DNA of 64,000 nt from Micromonospora_G sp044458865. Its GTDB lineage: Bacteria; Actinomycetota; Actinomycetes; Mycobacteriales; Micromonosporaceae. The stretch is from NCBI RefSeq assembly GCF_044458865.1, contig NZ_JBITIH010000006.1, forward strand, positions 62,001 to 126,000. The letters are read 5' to 3'. Below are positions 1-8,399 of the stretch, piece after piece (position 1 is the stretch's first letter; each line of letters starts with the position of its first letter). The notes beneath the pieces are model-generated. The model saw nothing but the letters and a program-made list of their open reading frames with translations, was not told the DNA's origin and did no database searches. The position numbers and the translations under genes are program-made.

Positions 1-98
1 TCGAGGCCGGCACGGGCCAGCAACACGGCGGACACCAGGCCGTTGTGACCGGAGCCGATGATCACCACGTCGGCGCGCGGGGGCAACTCTGCACTCAT
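1..98 (-). CDS. NAD(P)/FAD-dependent oxidoreductase, N-terminal fragment
   Basis: Only the first 32 codons lie in the window; the gene continues beyond the left edge. The N-terminus reads as a Rossmann dinucleotide-binding strand-turn-helix with the glycine motif GSGHNG at about residues 16-21. That form is typical of phytoene-desaturase-like (CrtI/amine oxidase type) flavoproteins. The ATG is preceded on the minus strand by TAGGCT and 8 bases, so translation is probably leaderless. The substrate cannot be told from this fragment. Confidence 0.7.
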   Translation of the reverse strand, partial: MSAELPPRADVVIIGSGHNGLVSAVLLARAGL

Positions 99-106
99 GC
101 CAGGGG

Positions 107-112
107 AGCCTA
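107..112 (-). promoter_or_regulatory. -10 box of a leaderless promoter (oxidoreductase)
   Basis: On the minus strand TAGGCT lies 8 bases before the ATG of the oxidoreductase. This is the TANNNT spacing seen repeatedly in the window. No clear -35 was identified. Confidence 0.45.
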
Positions 113-141
113 GTGCGGTTCGAGCCCGTCGGGGAGGGTCC

Positions 142-147
142 TAGGCT
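142..147 (+). promoter_or_regulatory. Putative -10 box of the MMPL gene
   Basis: TAGGCT lies 71 bases before the preferred ATG at 219, so a short 5' leader is expected here. It is divergent from the oxidoreductase promoter 30 bases away. Confidence 0.3.
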
Positions 148-218
148 GAAGCCCGATCTTGATCGTGGGCGGGCGCGCGGCATGACGAGACGCCATGACG
201 AGGACGCGGAGGACGGCG

Positions 219-2372
219 ATGTTCGGCTGGTGGGGCACGGCGGTCGTACGGTTCCGCTGGGCGGTGCTCGGCGCCGGACTGGCTCTGGTCGTGGTCGGGG
301 CGACCTGGGGGACCGGTCTGCTCGGCTCGCTGACCGGTGGTGGCTTCGACGACCCGGCGAGCGAGTCCAGCCGGGCCCAGCAGCGGATCGTCGCCGAGTT
401 GGGGGAGCAGGGCGCCGACGTACTGGTGCTCTACTCCAGCGAGTCGACCACGGTGGACCAGCCGGCGGTGCGTGGCCCGGTCACCGCCACCCTGGAACGG
501 CTCCGGCAACGCCCCGAGGTGGCCGGCGTCGTCGACTGGTACCAGTCCGGTTCGCCGGCGCTGCTCTCCACCGACCGGCACGCCACCTACGCGCTGGTGC
601 GGTTGCGAGCCGACGGTGACGACGGCAGGACGGCCGCGTACGAGCGGCTGCGCCCCGCACTGGAAGCCCCCGGGGTACGGACCCAGATCGGCGGCAACGT
701 GCCGTTCCTGGTGACCGCGAACGAGCAGACCACCGAGGACATCACCCGGGCGGAGACGCTCTCCCTGCCGGTCCTGCTGGTGCTGCTCATCCTGATCTTC
801 GGTGGGTTGGTCGCCGCCGCCACCCCGTTGCTGATCGGCGGACTGGCGATCCTCGGGGCGTTCGTCGCCGTACGCCTGCTGCACCTGGTGACCGACGTGT
901 CGGTCTTCGCGGTCAACATCATCACCCTGATCGGGCTCGGCATGGCGATCGACTACGCGCTCTTCGTGGTCAGCCGGTTCCGGGAGGAGTTGGCCGCCGG
1001 GTACGACCCGCACGACGCCATACCCCGGGTGATGGCGACCGCCGGCCGTACCGTGCTGATCTCCGGGTTGACCATCGCGCTGGCGCTGGCCAGCCTGCTG
1101 ATCTTCCCGCAGGTGTTCCTCCGTTCGATGGGGCTGGGCGGGGTGGCGGCGGTGCTGGTCGCCATGCTCGCGGCGCTGACCGTACTGCCCGCGCTGCTCG
1201 CCGTACTCGGGCTGCGGATCAACGCGCTGCGGGTCCCGCTGCCCGGTGCGCGCCGCCGGGCCGCGGCACGCGCGACGGCGAGCGAGGCCGGGGCGGCCGG
1301 CGGCGGGTGGGCGCGGCTCGCCCGGAGCGTGATGCGGCGACCGCTGCCCTACCTGGTCGGCGTGCTGGTGGTCCTGGCGGTGCTGGCCGCGCCGTTCCTC
1401 GGGATCAAATTCGGCGGGTTCGACGAGCGGGTGTTGCCGGCCGACGCGCAGCCCCGGGTGGTGACGGAGCGGATCGGCGCGGAGTTCCCCGGCGGCAACG
1501 CCAACCCGATCTACGTCCTGGTGTCGGGCACGCCGATCGCTTCGGCCCAGAGCTTCGCCGACCAGGTCGGACGGGTCGCCGGGGTGACCGGCGTCACGGT
1601 CGCCGGCAACCGGGGAGAACACACCCTGCTCGCGGTCACGTACCAGGGGAAGCCGAACGACGAGACCGCGCAGCGGGCCGTACGTGAACTGCGCCGGCTG
1701 CCCGGTCCGGCCGGTGCCGAAGTGCTGGTTGGTGGGCGGCCGGCGGTCGACGCCGACCTGCTGCACAGCCTGGGTACGCGGCTGCCCTGGATGGCGGCGA
1801 TCATGGCGGCGGCCACGCTGGTGCTGCTCTTCCTGGCCTTCGGGTCGGTGGTGCTGCCGATCAAGGCGGTGGTGATGAACCTGGTCTCGATCGGCGCCTC
1901 GTTCGGCGTGGTCGTCTGGATCTTCCAGGACGGGCACCTCGCCGACTGGCTGCACTTCACCCCGACCGGGTTCATCGAGCCGAGCAACCCGATCCTGATG
2001 CTGGCCGTACTCTTCGGGCTCGCCACCGACTACGAGGTCTTCCTGCTCTCCCGGGTACGGGAGGAGTGGGACCGGACCGGCGACAACACCGCCGCGGTCG
2101 CCACCGGCCTGCAGCACACCGGGCGGATCATCACCGCGGCGGGGCTGCTGCTGGTCGTGGTGGTGGCCGGCTTCGCCACCGGCGGCACCACCTTCATCAA
2201 GTTGATCGGCGTCGGCATGATCGTGGCGATCGTGGTGGACGCGACCCTGGTCCGCGCGCTGCTCGTACCGGCGACGATGCGTCTGCTCGGCCGTTGGAAC
2301 TGGTGGGCACCGGCCCCGCTCGCCCGGCTCCACCGACGGTTCGGCCTGCGTGAGTCCGCCGAACAGGCGTGA
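219..2372 (+). CDS. MMPL-family (RND superfamily) membrane transporter
   Basis: A 717-residue integral membrane protein of the actinobacterial MMPL family. These are proton-driven RND pumps that export lipids or hydrophobic compounds. It has the duplicated RND layout: one membrane helix, an external domain, a helix bundle, then the same again. The paired Asp-Tyr residues of the proton relay are visible at about D245 (IDYALFVVSRF) and D604 (TDYEVFLLSRV). The ATG at 219 is chosen because GGAGGA lies 5 bases upstream and the family usually starts MF-WG; an in-frame ATG at 195 lacks this. The gene stands alone, so the cargo is unknown. Confidence 0.9.
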   Translation: MFGWWGTAVVRFRWAVLGAGLALVVVGATWGTGLLGSLTGGGFDDPASESSRAQQRIVAELGEQGADVLVLYSSESTTVDQPAVRGPVTATLERLRQRPEVAGVVDWYQSGSPALLSTDRHATYALVRLRADGDDGRTAAYERLRPALEAPGVRTQIGGNVPFLVTANEQTTEDITRAETLSLPVLLVLLILIFGGLVAAATPLLIGGLAILGAFVAVRLLHLVTDVSVFAVNIITLIGLGMAIDYALFVVSRFREELAAGYDPHDAIPRVMATAGRTVLISGLTIALALASLLIFPQVFLRSMGLGGVAAVLVAMLAALTVLPALLAVLGLRINALRVPLPGARRRAAARATASEAGAAGGGWARLARSVMRRPLPYLVGVLVVLAVLAAPFLGIKFGGFDERVLPADAQPRVVTERIGAEFPGGNANPIYVLVSGTPIASAQSFADQVGRVAGVTGVTVAGNRGEHTLLAVTYQGKPNDETAQRAVRELRRLPGPAGAEVLVGGRPAVDADLLHSLGTRLPWMAAIMAAATLVLLFLAFGSVVLPIKAVVMNLVSIGASFGVVVWIFQDGHLADWLHFTPTGFIEPSNPILMLAVLFGLATDYEVFLLSRVREEWDRTGDNTAAVATGLQHTGRIITAAGLLLVVVVAGFATGGTTFIKLIGVGMIVAIVVDATLVRALLVPATMRLLGRWNWWAPAPLARLHRRFGLRESAEQA

Positions 2373-2382
2373 TCCTGTCGGG

Positions 2383-2406
2383 GAGCGCCGGGAAGTGACG
2401 GCGCTC
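2383..2406 (+). terminator. Hairpin after the MMPL gene
   Basis: Perfect 8-base arms GAGCGCCG and CGGCGCTC enclose an 8-base loop, 11 bases after the stop codon. There is no U tract, as is common in actinobacteria. Confidence 0.5.
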
Positions 2407-2557
2407 AGCCGCCACACCCGACCGGTACGGCGGTGAGGAACTGGGTCGTTTGTCGTACGGCGTCCGTGTCGGGCCGACGGGGAGCCGATCGGCAGGTCAC
2501 CGGCGGGGCGTGAGGCTCGGTGTCCGGTAGTCGGCGTGGTTGCGGGAGAATGCCCGG

Positions 2558-3769
2558 GTGAGTGTTCCCCGTGACATCGTCCTGCTCGGCTCAACCGGGT
2601 CGATCGGCACCCAGGCGATCGACATCGCCCGGCGTAACCCGGACCGTTTCCGGGTGGTGGCCCTCGGCGCCGGCGGCGGCAACGTGGCGGAACTCGCCGC
2701 GCAGGCCCTGGAGTTCGGGGTCGAGGCGGTCGGGGTGGCGAAGGCGTCCGCCGCGCAGGACCTGCAACTCGCCTTCTACGCCGAGGCCGCCAAGCGGGGT
2801 TACCCGAGCGGCGGCTTCCGCATTCCCAAGATCCTCGCCGGCCCGTCGGCCATGGCCGAACTGGCCGAGTGGCCGGCCGAGGTGGTGCTCAACGGGGTGG
2901 TGGGCTCGCTCGGGCTCGCACCCACCCTGGCGGCGCTGCGCGCCGGTCGTACGCTCGCCCTGGCGAACAAGGAGTCGCTGGTCGCCGGCGGCTCGATCGT
3001 ACGGGCCGCGGTGCAACGGCCGGGACAGATCGTGCCGGTCGACTCCGAGCACTCGGCGCTGGCCCAGTGCCTGCGCGCCGGTCACCGGTCGGAGGTACGC
3101 CGGCTGGTCCTCACCGCCAGCGGCGGCCCGTTCCGGGGGCGGCGGCGGGACGAGTTGACCGAGGTCACGCCGGAACAGGCACTGGCGCACCCGACCTGGA
3201 ACATGGGGCCGGTGGTCACGATCAACAGCGCCACGCTGGTGAACAAGGCGCTTGAGGTGATCGAGGCGCACGAGCTGTTCGACGTGCCGTACGCCGACAT
3301 CGAGGTGATGGTGCACCCGCAGTCGGTGATCCACTCGATGGTCGAGTTCGTCGACGGCTCCACCATCGCCCAGGCCAGCCCGCCGGACATGCGGCTGCCG
3401 ATCGCGCTCGCCCTGGGCTGGCCGGACCGGGTGCCGGGGGCCGCCACCGGAGTCGACTGGAGCGCCGCGCACCGCTGGGAGTTCGCCCCGCTGGACGACG
3501 CGGCCTTTCCCGCGGTCCGGCTCGCGAAGCAGGCCGGGCTGACCGGCCGGGGTCGGCCGGCGATCTACAACGCGGCCAACGAGGAGTGCGTGGCCGCGTT
3601 CGTAGCGGGTCGGTTACCGTTCCTCGGCATCGTCGACACGTTGGAGCGGGTTCTGGAGGCGGCTCCGGACCTGACCGAACCGGGTACCGTCGAGGAGGTG
3701 CTCGCGGCGGAGTCGTGGGCACGGGAGCACGCCGGGAAGATCATCGAGATGTCGGTGAAGGGAGCTTGA
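2558..3769 (+). CDS. dxr: 1-deoxy-D-xylulose 5-phosphate reductoisomerase
   Basis: Converts DXP to 2-C-methyl-D-erythritol 4-phosphate with NADPH, the committed step of the MEP isoprenoid pathway. The 403-residue product has the NADPH-binding GSTGSIGTQ near the N-terminus, the LANKESLV segment, and the substrate and metal region NMGPVVTINSATLVNKALE. GTG 2558 is preferred because GGGAGA lies about 9 bases upstream; a TTG at 2540 is the alternative. The stop shares one base with the ATG of the next gene (TGATG), so translation is coupled. With the site-2 protease and ispG it forms a conserved actinobacterial operon. Confidence 0.96.
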   Translation: MSVPRDIVLLGSTGSIGTQAIDIARRNPDRFRVVALGAGGGNVAELAAQALEFGVEAVGVAKASAAQDLQLAFYAEAAKRGYPSGGFRIPKILAGPSAMAELAEWPAEVVLNGVVGSLGLAPTLAALRAGRTLALANKESLVAGGSIVRAAVQRPGQIVPVDSEHSALAQCLRAGHRSEVRRLVLTASGGPFRGRRRDELTEVTPEQALAHPTWNMGPVVTINSATLVNKALEVIEAHELFDVPYADIEVMVHPQSVIHSMVEFVDGSTIAQASPPDMRLPIALALGWPDRVPGAATGVDWSAAHRWEFAPLDDAAFPAVRLAKQAGLTGRGRPAIYNAANEECVAAFVAGRLPFLGIVDTLERVLEAAPDLTEPGTVEEVLAAESWAREHAGKIIEMSVKGA

Positions 3770-5019
3770 TGCTGTACCTGCTCGGGGTCGTGATCATTGC
3801 CCTGGGGATTCTCATCTCGGTGAGCCTGCACGAGGCCGGACACATGCTGACGGCCAAGCTCTTCGGGATGAAGGTCACCCGCTACTTTGTCGGCTTCGGT
3901 CCGACCGTCTGGTCCTTCCAGCGGGGTGAGACCGAGTACGGCCTCAAGGCGGTCCCGCTCGGCGGCTTCTGCAAGATCGTCGGAATGACGCCACAGGACG
4001 ACGACGTCGATCCGGCCGACGAGCCCCGGGCCATGTGGCGGTTCCCGGTCTGGAAGCGCAGCATCGTGATGGGAGCCGGCTCGGTCACCCACTTCATGCT
4101 CGCGATCCTGGCGCTCTGGTTCGCGGCGATCTTCATGGGACTGCCCAACCCCGACTTCCCGCAGACCGAGGCGCAGGTGCGGCAGGAGCCCGCGGTGATC
4201 GCGCTGGCCGACTGTGTCGTGGTGGAGAACGTCCAGCGGGCGTGCACCCCGAACGACCCGCCGAGCCCGGCCGCGCAGGCACAACTCCGTACCGGTGACC
4301 GGATCACCTCGGTCAACGGCGCCCCGGTCTCGACCTGGGGCGGGGTGCTCGACGTGATCCGGCGGGCGCCGACCAACACCCCGGCGACGATCGATTTCGT
4401 GCGCGACGGCAACCCGCAGCAGGTGCAGGTCCCGCTCGCCTCGGTGCAGCGCCCGCCGCTCGGCGACCCGTCCGGTCCGGTCTCCCCGGTCGCCGCGCTC
4501 GGCGTCGGCGTCAGCATCCAGACCCCGGGCATGGTGAAGTACAGCGCGATCGGCGCGTTCGGCGCGACCGCCGACTACACCGGTGAGATGGCGGTCGGCA
4601 CCCTGCACGCGCTCCAGCGGATCCCGGAGAAGGTGCCCGCCCTCTGGACCGCGATCACCGGCGGTGAGCGGGACGCGGACACCCCGATCAGCGTGGTCGG
4701 TGCCAGCCGGCTCGGCGGCGAGGCGGTTGCCAACGACGCCTGGGAGATCCTGGTCCTGCTCTTCATCTCACTGAACTTCTTCGTCGGCATCTTCAACCTG
4801 CTGCCGCTGCTCCCGTTGGACGGCGGGCACATCGCGATCGCCTGGTTCGAGCGGGTCCGGAGCTGGATCTTCTCGCGACTCGGCCGTCCCGACCCGGGTC
4901 GCGTCGACTATCTCAAGCTGATGCCCGTAACGTATGTGGTGATCCTGATCGGTGGGGCGTTCACGCTGCTCACCGTCACCGCGGACGTGGTAAATCCGAT
5001 CACGCTCTTCTCAAGGTGA
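3769..5019 (+). CDS. rip: Site-2 intramembrane metalloprotease (RseP/Rip1 family)
   Basis: A 416-residue membrane zinc protease of the M50B family. Members cleave anti-sigma factors or other membrane substrates within the bilayer. The zinc motif HEAGH is at residues 21-25 in the first membrane helix. A PDZ-like region with an insert follows in the middle, and the second catalytic motif LPLDGGH lies near the C-terminus beside the last helices. It overlaps dxr by one base and is followed 7 bases later by ispG. The M. tuberculosis homologue Rip1 sits between the same two genes. The substrate here is not evident from the context. Confidence 0.94.
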   Translation: MLYLLGVVIIALGILISVSLHEAGHMLTAKLFGMKVTRYFVGFGPTVWSFQRGETEYGLKAVPLGGFCKIVGMTPQDDDVDPADEPRAMWRFPVWKRSIVMGAGSVTHFMLAILALWFAAIFMGLPNPDFPQTEAQVRQEPAVIALADCVVVENVQRACTPNDPPSPAAQAQLRTGDRITSVNGAPVSTWGGVLDVIRRAPTNTPATIDFVRDGNPQQVQVPLASVQRPPLGDPSGPVSPVAALGVGVSIQTPGMVKYSAIGAFGATADYTGEMAVGTLHALQRIPEKVPALWTAITGGERDADTPISVVGASRLGGEAVANDAWEILVLLFISLNFFVGIFNLLPLLPLDGGHIAIAWFERVRSWIFSRLGRPDPGRVDYLKLMPVTYVVILIGGAFTLLTVTADVVNPITLFSR

Positions 5020-5026
5020 GTGTCCT

Positions 5027-6199
5027 GTGACCGCTGTCAGTCTCGGTATGCCGGCCGTACCTCCGCCACCACTCGCACCGCGCCGCAACAGTCGGCAGAT
5101 CATGGTCGGTTCGGTGCCGGTCGGCGGCGGCGCGCCGGTCTCGGTGCAGTCGATGACCACCACCCTGACCTCCGACGTGAACGCGACCCTTCAGCAGATC
5201 GCCGAGCTGACCGCCTCCGGTTGCCAGATCGTCCGGGTGGCCGTGCCGTCCCAGGACGACGTGGAGGCGCTGCCGGCGATCGCGAAGAAGTCCCAGATCC
5301 CGGTGATCGCCGACATCCACTTCCAGCCGAAGTACGTCTTCGCCGCGATCGACGCCGGCTGCGCGGCGGTCCGGGTGAACCCGGGCAACATCCGCCAGTT
5401 CGACGACAAGGTGGCCGAGATCGCCCGCGCCGCCGAGGCGGCCCGGGTGCCGATCCGGATCGGCGTCAACGCCGGCTCGCTGGACAAGCGGCTGCTCAGC
5501 AAGTACGGCAAGGCCACCGCTGAGGCGTTGGTCGAGTCGGCGCTCTGGGAGTGCTCGCTTTTCGAGGAGCACGGCTTCCGGGACATCAAGATCTCGGTCA
5601 AGCACAACGACCCGGTGGTGATGATCCGCGCGTACCGGCAGCTCGCCGAGCAGTGCGACTACCCGCTGCACCTGGGCGTGACCGAGGCCGGTCCGGCGTT
5701 CCAGGGCACGATCAAGTCGGCCGTCGCGTTCGGTGCGCTGCTGGCCGAGGGGATCGGCGACACGATCCGGGTCTCGCTCTCCGCGCCGCCGGTCGAGGAG
5801 ATTAAGGTCGGAAACCAGATCCTGGAGTCGCTGGGCCTGCGTGAGCGCGGCCTGGAGATCGTCTCCTGCCCGTCCTGTGGGCGGGCCCAGGTCGACGTCT
5901 ACAAGCTCGCCGAGGAGGTCTCCGCCGGTCTGGAAGGGCTGCCGGTGCCGCTGCGGGTGGCCGTGATGGGTTGCGTGGTGAACGGACCGGGCGAGGCTCG
6001 GGAGGCGGACCTCGGCGTCGCGTCGGGCAACGGCAAGGGCCAGATCTTCGTACGCGGCCAGGTGATCAAGACCGTACCCGAGGGGCAGATCGTCGAGACC
6101 CTGATCGAAGAGGCGCTGCGGTTGGCCGACGAGATGGGGGCCGAGCTGCCCGAGGAACTGCGGGACATGATCGTCGGGCCGACCGTCACCGTGCACTAG
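5027..6199 (+). CDS. ispG: 4-hydroxy-3-methylbut-2-enyl diphosphate synthase (flavodoxin)
   Basis: Reductive conversion of MEcPP to HMBPP, the penultimate MEP-pathway step, by a [4Fe-4S] enzyme. The 390-residue length fits the short bacterial form. Cluster ligands are visible as CPSCGR and, about 30 residues later, MGCVVNGPGEA, with the usual Glu following. The GTG start lies 7 bases after the protease stop. It closes the three-gene dxr-rip-ispG operon and is followed by a large inverted repeat that separates it from the convergent padR gene. Confidence 0.97.
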   Translation: MTAVSLGMPAVPPPPLAPRRNSRQIMVGSVPVGGGAPVSVQSMTTTLTSDVNATLQQIAELTASGCQIVRVAVPSQDDVEALPAIAKKSQIPVIADIHFQPKYVFAAIDAGCAAVRVNPGNIRQFDDKVAEIARAAEAARVPIRIGVNAGSLDKRLLSKYGKATAEALVESALWECSLFEEHGFRDIKISVKHNDPVVMIRAYRQLAEQCDYPLHLGVTEAGPAFQGTIKSAVAFGALLAEGIGDTIRVSLSAPPVEEIKVGNQILESLGLRERGLEIVSCPSCGRAQVDVYKLAEEVSAGLEGLPVPLRVAVMGCVVNGPGEAREADLGVASGNGKGQIFVRGQVIKTVPEGQIVETLIEEALRLADEMGAELPEELRDMIVGPTVTVH

Positions 6200-6207
6200 G
6201 TTCTCTC

Positions 6208-6279
6208 GGTTTTCCGGGCGGTCTCCCCGCTCTGGGTGGTCAGGCTTGATCCCGTCGCGGGGGGACCTCCCGGAAAACC
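6208..6279. terminator. Long inverted repeat between ispG and padR
   Basis: Arms at 6208-6230 and 6257-6279 pair at 21 of 23 positions (GGTTTTCCGGG against CCCGGAAAACC at the outer ends). The loop is 26 bases. Lying between two converging genes, it most likely ends transcription from both sides. Confidence 0.65.
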
Positions 6280-6316
6280 TTCCTGGCTGTTGTCGGGGTT
6301 ACCGACATCTGCCGTG

Positions 6317-6895
6317 TTACTCGGTCTCGGCGAGAATGGCGTAGAGCTTGCGCCGGGTCTCCTCGAGCACCTGGGCGGCGCGCTCGCGCTGCTCGTCGGT
6401 GCCGTTGACCATCACCTGGCGCAGCGCGTTCATCGCCTGGAAGCCGGCGTCGCGGATTTCCTGCCAACTGTTGATCGTGTCCTGGGCGAATTCCTCCCAG
6501 GGCGGCGTCTGTGCCGCCTCGGTCGCCTCCGCCTGGCCCGCCTCGGTGAGGCTGAACCGCTTGCGCCCGCCACCGGCCTCGGCCGGGGTGGCGACGATCA
6601 GGCCCTCGTCCTCAAGTAGTTGCAGGGTCGGATAGATCGATCCGGGGCTCGGGCGCCAGGCGCCGCCGGTGCGGGAGTCAAGCTCCTGGATCATCTCGTA
6701 GCCGTGCATCGGTCGTTCGGTGAGCAGGGCCAGTACGGCGCCGCGCACGTTCGGCCGGCGTCCCCGCCCCCGACCGCGCCCCCGGCCGTGACCGTGACCG
6801 TGCGGCCCGGGCCCGCCGGGTCCGAACGGCGGGAAGCCGAAACCGCGCATCCGGGACTCCTCGTGCATCGCGTGCAACCTTCGGTGGAAACTCAT
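6317..6895 (-). CDS. PadR-family transcriptional regulator
   Basis: A 192-residue PadR repressor. After a basic Gly/His/Arg-rich leader (about residues 17-47, with GHGHGRGRGRG runs) comes the PadR winged helix (about 48-125) with the hallmark PMHGYEMIQEL and a SIYPTLQLLEDEGLI recognition region. A C-terminal helical dimerisation segment follows. The start has GAGGAGAG upstream on the minus strand. It is divergent from the MFS exporter gene, the usual arrangement for a PadR drug-responsive repressor and its pump. The His/Arg/Gly leader is longer than the family core and might bind metal or DNA, which is inference. Confidence 0.9.
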   Translation of the reverse strand: MSFHRRLHAMHEESRMRGFGFPPFGPGGPGPHGHGHGRGRGRGRGRRPNVRGAVLALLTERPMHGYEMIQELDSRTGGAWRPSPGSIYPTLQLLEDEGLIVATPAEAGGGRKRFSLTEAGQAEATEAAQTPPWEEFAQDTINSWQEIRDAGFQAMNALRQVMVNGTDEQRERAAQVLEETRRKLYAILAETE

Positions 6896-6928
6896 CTCAC
6901 TCTCCTCTGACTATCGGTGATGGCTCAA

Positions 6929-6938
6929 CGATATATCG
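6929..6938. promoter_or_regulatory. Candidate PadR operator
   Basis: The perfect palindrome CGATATATCG lies between padR and the MFS gene, 34 bases before the padR start. It overlaps the TATATC hexamer that could serve as the padR -10 box, so it would suit autoregulation. Confidence 0.4.
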
Positions 6939-7042
6939 GCAATGCATCGTCGACAAGTCTAGGAAGCTCCGATCACCCCGCTCGACGTGAGTCTGGCGAT
7001 ATCCGGACGACGAGCCGAACAGACGTACGGTTGCATGGGGTC

Positions 7043-8290
7043 ATGCAACTCCTGCCAGAACCCGGACCGGCCCGGATCCTCGCCATCTCCACCCTGGTGC
7101 AGACCGTCGGACGGGGCATCTGGCTGACCGCGAGCGCGCTCTTCCTCACCCGATCGGTGGGGCTCAGCGTGACCCAGGTCGGTCTCGGCCTCACCGTGAC
7201 CGCGCTGGTCAGCCTGATCGCCAGCGCGCCCATGGGCTACCTGGCCGACCGGTACGGCCCGCGTGGCGTCCAGTTCATCGGTCTGCTCGCCTCCGCCGGG
7301 TTCACCGGGGCGCTGATCGCGGTCCACTCGTTCCCGCAGTTCCTCGCCGTCGGCATCGCCACCGCACTGAGCGACGCGGCGTTCCGTGGCGCACGTGGTG
7401 CCATGATCGCCGGAGCGGTTCCGCCGGACCAGCGGGTGCGTACCCGGGCGTACCTGCGGGCCACCACCAACGTCGGCATCGCGATCGGCACGGTGCTGGG
7501 CGGTGTCGGTCTCGCCGCCGACACCCGGACCGCGTACGTGGCCCTGATCGGCGTCAACGCGGCCAGCCTGGCTCTCGCCGCCCTGATCCTGATCCCGCTG
7601 GCACCGATCCCCGCCGCCGGACCCGGACACGGGCCACGCCTGATCGCGCTGCGTGACCGGCCGTTCCTGGCCTTCACCGTGCTGGACGGGATGATGTCCA
7701 TGCACTTCGGCCTGCTCAACATCGCGCTGCCGCTCTGGATCGCCCAGCACACCGACGCACCGCACTGGCTCATCTCGGTCCTGCTGCTGGTGAACACCAC
7801 GGTGATCGTGCTGTTCCAGGTACGCGCCTCACGCGGCACCGAACAGCTCACCGGAGCCGCGCGAGCCGCCCGCCGGGCCGGACTCGCCATCGCCGGCGCC
7901 TGCCTGCTCTACGCGGTCAGCGGAGGCGTACCGACCCCGGTCGCGGTCGGGCTGCTGGTGGCCGGCGCGCTGGTCCACGTGGTCGGCGAACTCTGGCAGT
8001 CCGCCGCCGGCTGGGGCATCTCCTTCGAGCTGGCGCCGGCGCACGCGCAGGGGCAGTACCAGGGCGCGTACGGGATGGGCATGCAACTCGGCAGCATGCT
8101 GGCGCCGGTGCTGGTGACCAGCCTCGCGGTGGGCTGGGGAGCCCCGGGCTGGTTGGTGCTCGCCGTGCTCTTCGCGCTGCTCGGTGTGGTGCAGCCACCG
8201 GTGGTCCGCTGGGCCGCCCGAACCCGCCCGTTCACCGCCACCCCCACCCCCACCGCCACCCCCACCGCCGCGTCCGCGTCCGCCGGTTAG
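7043..8290 (+). CDS. MFS transporter, drug exporter type
   Basis: A 415-residue major facilitator with about 12 predicted membrane helices. The inter-helix 2-3 motif LADRYGPRGVQ matches the conserved MFS motif A. The N-terminal MQLLPEPGPARIL at ATG 7043 is the likely start, because the upstream in-frame sequence is not hydrophobic and lies in the promoter area. Divergent pairing with padR suggests substrate-inducible export of a small hydrophobic compound. The stop codon abuts a copy of the GGGCCC hairpin repeat. The pair interrupts the usual ispG-GNAT neighbourhood, which suggests later insertion. Confidence 0.85.
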   Translation: MQLLPEPGPARILAISTLVQTVGRGIWLTASALFLTRSVGLSVTQVGLGLTVTALVSLIASAPMGYLADRYGPRGVQFIGLLASAGFTGALIAVHSFPQFLAVGIATALSDAAFRGARGAMIAGAVPPDQRVRTRAYLRATTNVGIAIGTVLGGVGLAADTRTAYVALIGVNAASLALAALILIPLAPIPAAGPGHGPRLIALRDRPFLAFTVLDGMMSMHFGLLNIALPLWIAQHTDAPHWLISVLLLVNTTVIVLFQVRASRGTEQLTGAARAARRAGLAIAGACLLYAVSGGVPTPVAVGLLVAGALVHVVGELWQSAAGWGISFELAPAHAQGQYQGAYGMGMQLGSMLAPVLVTSLAVGWGAPGWLVLAVLFALLGVVQPPVVRWAARTRPFTATPTPTATPTAASASAG

Positions 8291-8335
8291 GAAGGGCCCC
8301 TTCCTCTACCAAATGCGATAACAAGGGGCCCTTCC
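8290..8335. repeat. GGGCCC hairpin repeat, copy 1
   Basis: Perfect 13-base arms (GGAAGGGCCCCTT and AAGGGGCCCTTCC) flank a central TCTACCAAATGCGATAAC-like segment. The first base is the last base of the MFS stop codon. It resembles copies 2 (12908-12953) and 3 (44406-44451) and probably acts as a terminator. Confidence 0.75.
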
Positions 8336-8387
8336 TTCTCCGGGGGCGGGGGTGGACGTCGCCCGGCGCCGTGGGTCGCTCGTCTGG

Positions 8388-8393
8388 CACGCT
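8388..8393 (+). promoter_or_regulatory. -10 box of a leaderless promoter (GNAT)
   Basis: CACGCT lies 6 bases before GTG 8400. There is no Shine-Dalgarno sequence, which supports leaderless initiation at this GTG. Confidence 0.35.
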
Positions 8394-8399
8394 GGTGAT

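Noticed and set aside
141..2594. Very long open frame on the strand opposite the MMPL and dxr genes
   Set aside because: It is an antisense shadow of strongly biased GC-rich codons. Composition is dominated by Arg, Gly, Asp and Gln with no domain, and the plus-strand genes are clear.
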